64,000 nucleotides of DNA from Bartonella sp. M0177 (GTDB lineage Bacteria > Pseudomonadota > Alphaproteobacteria > Rhizobiales > Rhizobiaceae). The DNA lies in NCBI RefSeq assembly GCF_016102285.1, contig NZ_JACFOY010000001.1, positions 2,420,017 to 2,484,016 on the forward strand. Direction: 5' to 3'. The number at the start of each line of letters is the position of its first letter. The first letter of the stretch is position 1. The position numbers and the translations under genes are program-made. The notes below the pieces were generated by a model. The model had not been told where the DNA came from. It searched no databases and saw only the letters and a program-made list of their open reading frames with translations. Positions 58,102 through 64,000 of this stretch are shown piece by piece.

Positions 58102-58485
58102 ATGAAAAAATTTATCGCAGCCTTATGCATTTGTTGTGCCTCAGTCAGCTATGCAGCAGCGCAAAGTGAGAACAGTAACATGATGGACAAGGCAAAAAGT
58201 GCAGCTTCGACAGCATCTCAGGCTTTATCGGCTTCCTCGTCGGCTTTGGATAAAGTCAATAAAACGATGATGAAAAACATGTCGATCAAGATGAGCGGTA
58301 ATGCTGATGTTGATTTTATAAAGATGATGTTGGCTCATCACCAAGGTGCCGTCGATATGGCAGAGGTTGAGTTGAAATATGGCAAAGATCCTGAAGCCAG
58401 AAAGCTCGCCGAGACGATTATTGCAGCTCAACAAAAAGAAATTGCCCAAATGCAGGATTGGTTGAAGGCGAACGAAAAGAAGTAG
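58102..58485 (+). CDS. DUF305 family periplasmic protein
   Basis: 127 residues from the ATG at 58102 (AGGA at 7-nt spacing). Signal peptide MKKFIAALCICCASVSYAAA; an Ala/Ser-rich helix follows; the DUF305 core is DFIKMMLAHHQGAVDMAEVELKYG...AETIIAAQQKEIAQMQDWL, with the paired His and the second-helix EIxxM pattern of this four-helix ferritin-like, metal-associated family. It carries one DUF305 repeat. Often linked with copper handling; nothing nearby confirms that. Confidence 0.85.
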   Translation: MKKFIAALCICCASVSYAAAQSENSNMMDKAKSAASTASQALSASSSALDKVNKTMMKNMSIKMSGNADVDFIKMMLAHHQGAVDMAEVELKYGKDPEARKLAETIIAAQQKEIAQMQDWLKANEKK

Positions 58486-58622
58486 TTTTCCTGAACAAGC
58501 CTACATGCTGGGGAGGCTTTTTAAAATGACAAAACGTCGAACTTCTCCAGTTATGAAAGGCCATGTTTCATGGATAATAAAACACGCTCCTCACAATTAT
58601 ACTCCGACGAACAAGTGCTACG

Positions 58623-58757
58623 CCCGAACCTCATCACTTTCTCGAGGGGAAATGCAAGGCACTTCCGCCCGAGGCGTTCGCTGACGACAAACCGTATCGG
58701 GTCATCTATTTCGGTAAAGTCTTTTGTTGGTCAAGCAGGGCGGATCAATGGGCGTAA
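58623..58757 (+). pseudogene. Possible gene remnant
   Basis: One frame reads PEPHHFLEGKCKALPPEA then DKPYRVIYFGKVFCW and stops at TAA 58755-58757; codon third positions look coding-like, but there is no start or ribosome site in this frame. I do not recognise the family. It may be the tail of a lost gene between the DUF305 gene and cysK. Confidence 0.25.
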
Positions 58758-58796
58758 GCGGTTGAAATCCGCCCGTGAAGTTTGACCGGCAAAGTT

Positions 58797-59768
58797 TTAA
58801 TCGAGTCCTTCAAATAATTGGGTTGAAAGATAGCGCTCGGCAAAATCCGGAATAATGATCACTATATTTTTTCCGGCATTTTCGGGGCGCTTTCCTATTT
58901 CGATTGCTGCTGTTAACGCCGCACCGGCTGAAATTCCGACAGGAATACCTTCAATATGCGATAGATCGCGGGAATTTTGAAAAGCATCATCGCTTGAAAC
59001 GGTAACAATTTCATCGATAATCTTTGTATTCAGTATCTTTGGAACAAATCCTGCACCGATGCCCTGAATTTTATGGGGCCCCGGTTGCCCACCCGACAAC
59101 ACCGGCGAGTCTTTAGGCTCTACCGCCACAACTTTGAAATCGGGTTTGCGTTGCTTGATGACTTCTCCGATACCGGTGATAGTACCACCTGTACCAAATC
59201 CGGCTACGAGAAAATCGACATTGCCATTTGTATCGTTCCAGATTTCCTCGGCCGTTGTCTGGCGATGGATTTCAGGATTTGCCGGATTTTCAAACTGTTG
59301 CGGAATAACTGCATCCGGATTATTGGCGGCCAGTTCTTCGGCTTTGGCGATAGCGCCTTTCATGCCCTTTGCACCTTCGGTCAATACCAGTTCGGCTCCG
59401 AGAAACTTCAATAATTTGCGGCGCTCGACGGACATGGTTTCCGGCATTGTCAAAATCAGCTTATAACCTTTTGCTGCTGCCACAAATGCGAGTGCAATTC
59501 CGGTATTGCCCGATGTCGGTTCAATCAATACGGTTTTTCCCGGCTTTGCTTTTCCTTGTTTTTCAAGGGCTTCGATCAGAGCAAGACCAATACGGTCCTT
59601 GACACTGGCCAAAGGATTAAAAAATTCAAGCTTTGCAAGAAGATTGGCCTTAACACCTTTCTTTTTGGCGAATTTGTCAATCCGGACGAGTGGTGTGTTG
59701 CCAATTGTCTCCAAAACAGAGCTATAAATAAAGCCGCGTCCTTTGCGAGATGAATTTTTATCAGTCAT
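58797..59768 (-). CDS. cysK: Cysteine synthase A
   Basis: 323 residues. PLP lysine in [14 protein letters not shown] (Lys57), substrate loop [20 protein letters not shown], phosphate-binding [14 protein letters not shown], and [11 protein letters not shown] near the end; the last residues [13 protein letters not shown] are the CysK type. Makes cysteine from O-acetylserine and sulfide. It is the last housekeeping gene before the accessory region. Confidence 0.95.
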   Translation of the reverse strand: MTDKNSSRKGRGFIYSSVLETIGNTPLVRIDKFAKKKGVKANLLAKLEFFNPLASVKDRIGLALIEALEKQGKAKPGKTVLIEPTSGNTGIALAFVAAAKGYKLILTMPETMSVERRKLLKFLGAELVLTEGAKGMKGAIAKAEELAANNPDAVIPQQFENPANPEIHRQTTAEEIWNDTNGNVDFLVAGFGTGGTITGIGEVIKQRKPDFKVVAVEPKDSPVLSGGQPGPHKIQGIGAGFVPKILNTKIIDEIVTVSSDDAFQNSRDLSHIEGIPVGISAGAALTAAIEIGKRPENAGKNIVIIIPDFAERYLSTQLFEGLD

Positions 59769-60034
59769 GACCGGTCTCCCTGGTGAAATTATCCGGATTA
59801 ATCAGCTAGGCTCCGAATTGCGATAGCCCTTGTTTTAATAAATACTTGTCTTGATAAATATCAGGATAGAACCAATTCCTAGAATGATATAGCGATTATA
59901 TACTTTACAGACGATTATAATAAAAATTTTTTCTACAAAATTCGGAAAAGTAAGAAAATTAACCCTGATTAAAAGAACGGGGAAGTTACCGGATTGTTTT
60001 CCCCGTCCTTTCCGGTTTGATATTTGGCAGAGCT
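59769..60034. other. Intergenic region between cysK and a gene remnant
   Basis: 266 bp, AT-rich, contains the cysK promoter. GGGGAA/TTCCCC dyad at about 59981-60005 is a possible terminator. No gene seen. Confidence 0.4.
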
Positions 60035-60163
60035 TTAATAGCTGCTTGCCTCATTAAGAGCGTCAATATCCTCTTTACTCAAATTTATCATTGTTGCTTT
60101 GACGAGGCTATAAAGTTGGTCAAGCCTTGTTGCGCTGGCAACATTAATAAATAAATTGACAAT
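60035..60163 (-). pseudogene. Aldo/keto reductase C-terminal remnant
   Basis: The minus strand encodes INVASATRLDQLYSLVKAT then INLSKEDIDALNEASSY and a stop (60035-60037). This is the usual C-terminal end of aldo/keto reductases (family pattern IPGATSxEQLxxNxxAxxxxLSxEDxxALDxAS). The rest of the gene is missing: the upstream DNA is the AT-rich hxs region. It marks the left border of that region. Confidence 0.55.
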
Positions 60164-60183
60164 ATCTCATATTTAGAATAACT
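60156..60183 (+). promoter_or_regulatory. Candidate promoter of the hxs operon
   Basis: A perfect TTGACA (60156-60161) is followed by AT-rich sequence with weak -10 candidates (AATAAC at 15-nt spacing, TAGAAT too close). It sits 50 bp upstream of the first hxs gene. Confidence 0.3.
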
Positions 60184-60216
60184 CAAAAAAATAAAGATGT
60201 TTGTGAGAGGGCTCTC

Positions 60217-60507
60217 ATGAAAAAAAGGCTTTTTTTTGCTTCTATAGCTGCTTTAACTGCTGGCCTGACCGGCGGGGATGCGACAGCTTCTACGAATATC
60301 AATACCAAAGTAGAATCTGCTTCAGAGACTGGAATTAACAATAGTCTTACATCTAAAACCATGATGATTTCTAACGGAAATGATCCTTTTTCTTTTATTC
60401 TGAAAACTTCAGCTCCGGCAAATGCTATGGATTATCATATGTCACATAGCTCACATAGCTCACATAGTTCTCACGCCTCTCATAGTTCACATTATTCAGG
60501 TTATTAA
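60217..60507 (+). CDS. hxsA: His-Xaa-Ser repeat precursor peptide (HxsA-type)
   Basis: 96 residues, ATG with GAGAGGG 6 nt upstream. The N-terminus MKKRLFFASIAALTAGLTGG looks like a signal or leader segment; a polar Ser/Thr/Asn-rich middle follows; residues 74-94 are seven uninterrupted His-Xaa-Ser triplets (HMS, HSS, HSS, HSS, HAS, HSS, HYS), ending GY. This is the substrate of the Hxs peptide-modification system, whose maturases HxsB and HxsC and helper HxsD follow. The peptide differs from typical exporters' substrates in having no protease or transporter gene nearby. Symbol given by analogy: it may be one of the HxsA variants. Confidence 0.85.
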   Translation: MKKRLFFASIAALTAGLTGGDATASTNINTKVESASETGINNSLTSKTMMISNGNDPFSFILKTSAPANAMDYHMSHSSHSSHSSHASHSSHYSGY

Positions 60508-60526
60508 TAACCAGGTTATTAATAAT

Positions 60527-60829
60527 ATGTCTAACAGAGTGATATTAGAGTTTGATTGTGTAATTTATAGTTCCACTGCAATTCAAAAGGCTGCATACAG
60601 AGCTATGAATTTTATGCTCGTGCACATTGATCTAAATGAAGAGAAAATTATTTGCATTTGTGAGCCTACATCTGAAACGGATAATGACCAATTCGAGAAA
60701 GCAATACAAGAATTTAAAAAAGACGTATTGGACTATAGCTTACGTGAAAAAATTCGAGATGAAACTACTCCGATACGGAATTTAATATTAGGTATTGCTT
60801 TTTCAAGAACAGGTGCGGGAAGTGAGTAA
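60527..60829 (+). CDS. hxsD: His-Xaa-Ser system protein HxsD
   Basis: 100 residues from the ATG at 60527, 19 nt after the precursor gene; only a weak AGG 11 nt upstream. Features fit HxsD: NRVILEFDCVIYSSTAIQKAAYRAM at the N-terminus, then an acidic middle and a helical end. HxsD is always found with HxsB and HxsC and probably serves as the peptide-recognition partner or adaptor; this is not shown biochemically here. Its stop codon lies inside the hxsB start region (8-nt overlap). Confidence 0.88.
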   Translation: MSNRVILEFDCVIYSSTAIQKAAYRAMNFMLVHIDLNEEKIICICEPTSETDNDQFEKAIQEFKKDVLDYSLREKIRDETTPIRNLILGIAFSRTGAGSE

Positions 60830-62279
60830 ATTTAAAAGTATTGATTCCTATACTCCAAAAAAAGAATATGAACTTTTACCATTTAAATTTGATCATTTTG
60901 ACGATAAGCGTTGTATCATTACAAATATGGTAGGTGAATATCTATTATTAAATAATAATGATTTATATAGGCTAATAAATAAAAAAATTTCGTCTGATAG
61001 TTCTATATTTTCTTCATTACGTAGTAAGCACTTTATTCGTTATGAAGGTGAAAATTCACCTTTAGAACTTTTAGCTTTAAAATATAGGACTAGGCTTTCT
61101 AAGCTGGTTAACTTTACTAATTTACATGTTTTTGTAGTCACATTACGGTGTGATCATAGTTGTCCTTATTGTCAAGTATCACGGCAATCAGAAGATAAAA
61201 ATCAATTTGATATGACGTATGAGATGGCTGACAAAGCATTAGATTTTGTTTTTAAATCGCCAAATCCAGCCATTAAAATTGAATTTCAGGGCGGCGAACC
61301 GTTATTAAATTTCCCAATGGTTCAATATATTGTTGAACAGGCAGAATTTCGGAATAAATCGGAAAACCGTAATTTACAGTTTGTTATTGCTACTACACTT
61401 TCGTTATTAACGGATGAAATCCTTGAATTTTGTCGTGACCACTCAGTTATGTTGTCCTCATCTCTAGATGGCCCTCAAAATTTGCATAATGCAAATCGTC
61501 CAAGACCCTCAAAAAATAGCCATCAGCTATTTGAGGACGGATTAAATAAAGCGAGAGCAGTTTTGGGTTATGACCAAGTGTCAGCGTTAATGACAACAAC
61601 AGACAAGAGCCTATCCCGTGTTCGTGATATAATAGATGAATACGTTAGACTTGGATTTAACAGCGTTTTTTTACGCGCACTCTCGCCTTATGGTTTTGCG
61701 ATCAAAACAAAACGTTACATGATGTATGACGTAGATCGCTGGCTAAAATTTTTTAAAGAGGGTTTGGATTATATTATATTTTTGAATAAGTCAGGCATTC
61801 CTTTTGTCGAGGTTTATTCGGCATTGATATTAAAAAAGATGCTAACATCTGACGATCCAGGCTTTGTCGATTTAATGAATCCTGCTGGAGCAGGTATAGC
61901 CGCGATTGTTTTTAACTATGATGGTTATGTCTATGCCTCAGATGAAAGTCGCATGTTAGCCGAGATGGGCGATTTTAAATTTAGATTAGGGAATATATTA
62001 ACGCAATCTTATGAAGATATTATCTTTTCGGATCAACTTCTAGATGCTTTGGAAGACTCATTTACGCTCAGTGTTCCTATGTGCTCTGATTGTGCCTTTG
62101 AACCATATTGCGGTGCTGAACCTGTCTTTCATTATGCCGTCTATAAAGACATGGTTGGACGAAAACCAGAATCTGCTTTTTGTAAAAAAAATATGTCGAT
62201 TTATAAGCACTTAATAACACTGATGGAGAACGACGAAGAAACGAAAAGTATATTTCTTAGATGGGCAACTCAATGTTAA
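60822..62279 (+). CDS. hxsB: Radical SAM maturase HxsB
   Basis: 485 residues from a GTG at 60822, chosen because AGG lies 8 nt upstream and the overlap with hxsD couples translation. The radical SAM cluster motif is CDHSCPYC (Cys110, Cys114, Cys117), followed by FQGGEPLLNF (SAM-binding GGEP). A C-terminal SPASM-like domain has Cys421, Cys424, Cys430 and Cys454 (MCSDCAFEPYCGAEP, then SAFCKKN). Length, SPASM domain and the partner genes identify HxsB, one of two SAM enzymes thought to act on the His-Xaa-Ser region. Strongly AT-rich codon use sets it apart from the neighbouring housekeeping genes. Confidence 0.92.
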   Translation: MSKFKSIDSYTPKKEYELLPFKFDHFDDKRCIITNMVGEYLLLNNNDLYRLINKKISSDSSIFSSLRSKHFIRYEGENSPLELLALKYRTRLSKLVNFTNLHVFVVTLRCDHSCPYCQVSRQSEDKNQFDMTYEMADKALDFVFKSPNPAIKIEFQGGEPLLNFPMVQYIVEQAEFRNKSENRNLQFVIATTLSLLTDEILEFCRDHSVMLSSSLDGPQNLHNANRPRPSKNSHQLFEDGLNKARAVLGYDQVSALMTTTDKSLSRVRDIIDEYVRLGFNSVFLRALSPYGFAIKTKRYMMYDVDRWLKFFKEGLDYIIFLNKSGIPFVEVYSALILKKMLTSDDPGFVDLMNPAGAGIAAIVFNYDGYVYASDESRMLAEMGDFKFRLGNILTQSYEDIIFSDQLLDALEDSFTLSVPMCSDCAFEPYCGAEPVFHYAVYKDMVGRKPESAFCKKNMSIYKHLITLMENDEETKSIFLRWATQC

Positions 62280-63433
62280 AGTTATTTGGAAATATAAAGA
62301 ATCATATTTTTGATGACAATTTGTTTGTGAATCCAATTAAAATTTCGACTAACGCGAATTTACCAAACGTTTTAAAAAATAAATATGCCTATTTAATTAA
62401 TGATAATAATTACAGCGAGGGGTTTTTTCATTATATAGTTTTTAATGATTTTTTTGAAAAAAATAAAGAAGTTTTAGAGACAAAAAGTTACTCTATAATT
62501 CCCGACGATTTTAAATATTTATCTAACGATGATATCGTAAGTATTAATCCGAATCAGAACAAAATAAGAGTTCTTTTTAGATCGCATTCAAATTTTAATA
62601 GTATATTAGTCACAGAACAATGTAATCATTATTGTTTAATGTGCTCCCAACCGCCGAAGCCGAAAGACGATTCATATCTTCTGGACGAAATCGAAAATTT
62701 AATACCTTTGATACCAAGGTATACAAAGGAAATCGGGTTTACGGGAGGAGAACCTACTACAAATCGTGATCGATTTTTGAAAATACTCCGTCTAACTAAA
62801 AGCTATCTACCAGAAACGAGTATTCACATATTATCAAACGGCAGGAGTTTTCGGGATTTCCATTTTGCACAAAGTTATGCAGATCTAGAGCTTACTGATA
62901 GTATGGTGGGTATTCCTCTTTATTCTGATGACCCGAGTTTGCACAATTATATTGTGCAGTCAGATAATGCTTTTGATGAAACTGTACAGGGCATAATAAA
63001 TTTAAAAAGGTTAAACCAAAAGGTTGAAATTAGAATCGTACTTCACCGGTTATCTGTAAAACGTTTAATTCAGTTATGCGAATTTATAGGTAGAAATTTG
63101 CTTTTCGTGGACCATGTGGCTCTTATGGGGCTTGAAATAATGGGTTTTACTCGAGCGAATTTACAAGAGTTATGGATAGACCCGTTTGATTATAAAGATA
63201 AATTAAGCCAAGCGACATCCATTTTAAAATCGTATGGTCTAAATGCCTCTATATACAACCATCAACTATGTGTTGTGAACGAAAATGTTTGGCCGTTTTG
63301 CCGCCAATCCATTAGTGACTGGAAAAATGAATTTGCGATTGAATGTCAAACATGCACCAAGCGTTGTGATTGTGGCGGTTTTTTTTCTTCGGGCCTATTA
63401 TACAAACACAGCGACCACTTACATCCGTTGTAA
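62273..63433 (+). CDS. hxsC: Radical SAM maturase HxsC
   Basis: 386 residues from the ATG at 62273, preferred because MLKLFGNI resembles HxsC N-termini; an ATG at 62261 adds four residues, and neither has a good ribosome site, so coupling to hxsB (7-nt overlap) is likely. Radical SAM motif CNHYCLMC (Cys117, Cys121, Cys124) and FTGGEPTTN are clear. The C-terminal Cys cluster (FCRQSISDW, CQTCTKRCDCGGFFSSG) is the HxsC-type ending and could bind further metal centres. Second maturase of the system. Confidence 0.92.
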   Translation: MLKLFGNIKNHIFDDNLFVNPIKISTNANLPNVLKNKYAYLINDNNYSEGFFHYIVFNDFFEKNKEVLETKSYSIIPDDFKYLSNDDIVSINPNQNKIRVLFRSHSNFNSILVTEQCNHYCLMCSQPPKPKDDSYLLDEIENLIPLIPRYTKEIGFTGGEPTTNRDRFLKILRLTKSYLPETSIHILSNGRSFRDFHFAQSYADLELTDSMVGIPLYSDDPSLHNYIVQSDNAFDETVQGIINLKRLNQKVEIRIVLHRLSVKRLIQLCEFIGRNLLFVDHVALMGLEIMGFTRANLQELWIDPFDYKDKLSQATSILKSYGLNASIYNHQLCVVNENVWPFCRQSISDWKNEFAIECQTCTKRCDCGGFFSSGLLYKHSDHLHPL

Positions 63434-63443
63434 GGAAGTTGAT

Positions 63444-63509
63444 ATGAGAGGAAATTTTTCTCAAATCGCAATTAATGGCAGGATCAAAACTAATAAAAGC
63501 GAAGAGTAA
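63444..63509 (+). CDS. Candidate 21-residue peptide after hxsC
   Basis: ATG at 63444 with AAGGAAG 5 nt upstream, the best ribosome site in this operon; 10 nt after the hxsC stop codon. The peptide begins MRGNFSQIAINGRIKTN and ends KSEE. It has no Cys or His-Xaa-Ser. It could be an unannotated part of the operon or a chance frame. Confidence 0.35.
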   Translation: MRGNFSQIAINGRIKTNKSEE

Positions 63510-63538
63510 AATGCATTTAATGGATTTATATAATCGTA

Positions 63539-64000
63539 TTATTTAATTCCATAACTTAAAACTTGGGTGCCGCATATTTTGACCATTGATACGACTATAG
63601 CTGCTGCATCATATCCGGTGCAGTTTCCTGTAAAACTGCATATGGCTTCAGAAACACTAACATTGGCGCATTGGTTTCGATTACCACCTAAAGCTAAGCA
63701 TATACCTATGCCTAAGCCGTTATCTCCTATTCCGGTACAGTCGTAGCTGGCTCTCCCCCCTGAAATGCAAATAGCTTCGCCTAAGCTCATCTGGCTGTTA
63801 CATCGCAATGATGAACCTGTTCCAGCAGCACAGATGCCGGCTCCCAAGCTCATCTCGCTGTTACATAGAAATGATGAACCTGTTCCAGCAGCACAGATGC
63901 CGGCTCCTAAGCTCATCTCGCTGTTACATAGAAATGATGAACCTGTTCCAGCAGCACAGATGCCGGCTCCCAAGCTCATCTCGCTGTTACATAGAAATGA
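63539..64000 (-). CDS. Cys-rich tandem-repeat protein, C-terminal part (cut by the right edge)
   Basis: The frame is open from the edge to a TAA at 63539-63541 (153 residues visible; start outside). It consists of 21-residue repeats of the form SFLCNSE-MSLGAGICAAGTGS, nearly identical in the first three visible units, then diverging (SLRCNSQMSLGEAIC, SYDCTG...GLGIGICLALGG, NQCANVSVSEAICSFTG) and ending in a short unique tail with one more Cys. Each unit has two Cys 10 residues apart and a Leu-Gly-x-x-Ile-Cys core. The regular spacing suggests a solenoid or a chain of disulfide or modified loops. I do not recognise the family. It converges on the hxs operon. Confidence 0.7.
   Translation of the reverse strand, partial: SFLCNSEMSLGAGICAAGTGSSFLCNSEMSLGAGICAAGTGSSFLCNSEMSLGAGICAAGTGSSLRCNSQMSLGEAICISGGRASYDCTGIGDNGLGIGICLALGGNRNQCANVSVSEAICSFTGNCTGYDAAAIVVSMVKICGTQVLSYGIK
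63786..64000 (-). repeat. 63-bp coding tandem repeat
   Basis: Units start at 63786, 63849, 63912 and 63975 (last one cut by the edge). Units at 63849 and 63912 differ at one base; the 63786 unit has a few changes. Exactly 21 codons each, so reading frame is kept. The array continues beyond the window. Confidence 0.92.

Noticed and set aside
60217..60507. His-rich C-terminus as a simple metal-binding tail
   Set aside because: The exact His-Xaa-Ser period and the HxsD/B/C genes directly downstream make the modified-peptide reading far more likely, though metal binding by the product is not excluded.
63786..64000. CRISPR-like regular repeats
   Set aside because: The 63-bp units are adjacent without spacers and keep one reading frame of 21 codons, so they are a coding tandem repeat.

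Overview
The window reads as a chromosome segment of an alphaproteobacterium of the Hyphomicrobiales (Rhizobiales), most likely Bartonella-like. This rests on the Omp19-type lipoprotein, the BA14K-like protein, the DUF4175 protein, the mdh-sucCDAB-lpd order, the parAB-rsmG-mnmG-mnmE-rho-hemJ-hemE block and the many GANTC sites. Base composition of the housekeeping part looks mid-40s % G+C, which would fit the bee-gut Bartonella lineages better than the blood-borne ones; that last point is inference. No tRNA, rRNA, insertion sequence or CRISPR array was found.

Layout. 1-5.0 kb: 5' end of an Mrp-type cation/proton antiporter subunit A gene (cut by the left edge), a BA14K-like secreted protein, the two-gene carboxyspermidine polyamine route and a TraB/GumN protein. 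5.4-15.4 kb: a minus-strand TCA block mdh-sucC-sucD-sucA-sucB-(MAPEG)-(LysE)-lpd. 15.8-17.5 kb: zapE and omp19. 18.0-23.4 kb: plus-strand operon dapF-mtaB-ftsY-yciB-gloB-unknown. 23.9-32.9 kb: minus-strand parB-parA-rsmG-mnmG-mnmE-rho-hemJ-hemE, studded with six parS-like sites. 32.9-33.35 kb: a strong candidate for the chromosomal origin, with a perfect DnaA box, a perfect CtrA box (TTAA-N7-TTAA) and four GANTC sites in 27 bp between hemE and the ppsR/RP001-type gene, the position known for Caulobacter. 33.35-41.9 kb: plus-strand ppsR-maf-aroE-coaE-dnaQ, a probable minus-strand anti-Shine-Dalgarno sRNA, polA, a 50-residue membrane peptide and a membrane protein. Genes to the left of the origin point mostly left and genes to the right mostly right, as expected for co-orientation with replication. 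42-59.8 kb: mixed metabolism and envelope genes (argG, LysE, FAH hydrolase, SH3 protein, 2-hydroxyacid dehydrogenase, 3-hydroxybutyryl-CoA dehydrogenase, cobalamin adenosyltransferase, YihY, YaiI, TlpA-like protein, argH, lptM, lysA, DUF4175, DUF305, cysK).

60.2-64 kb is accessory DNA. It is visibly AT-rich, begins next to the decayed C-terminus of an aldo/keto reductase gene, and holds a complete His-Xaa-Ser (Hxs) peptide-modification system: a precursor ending in seven tandem His-Xaa-Ser triplets, HxsD, and two radical SAM maturases HxsB and HxsC, in one tightly coupled operon. A 21-codon reading frame with a strong ribosome site follows hxsC. Converging on the operon is the 3' part of an unrecognised Cys-rich protein built from near-identical 21-residue repeats, running off the right edge. 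This right end is the most interesting part of the window.
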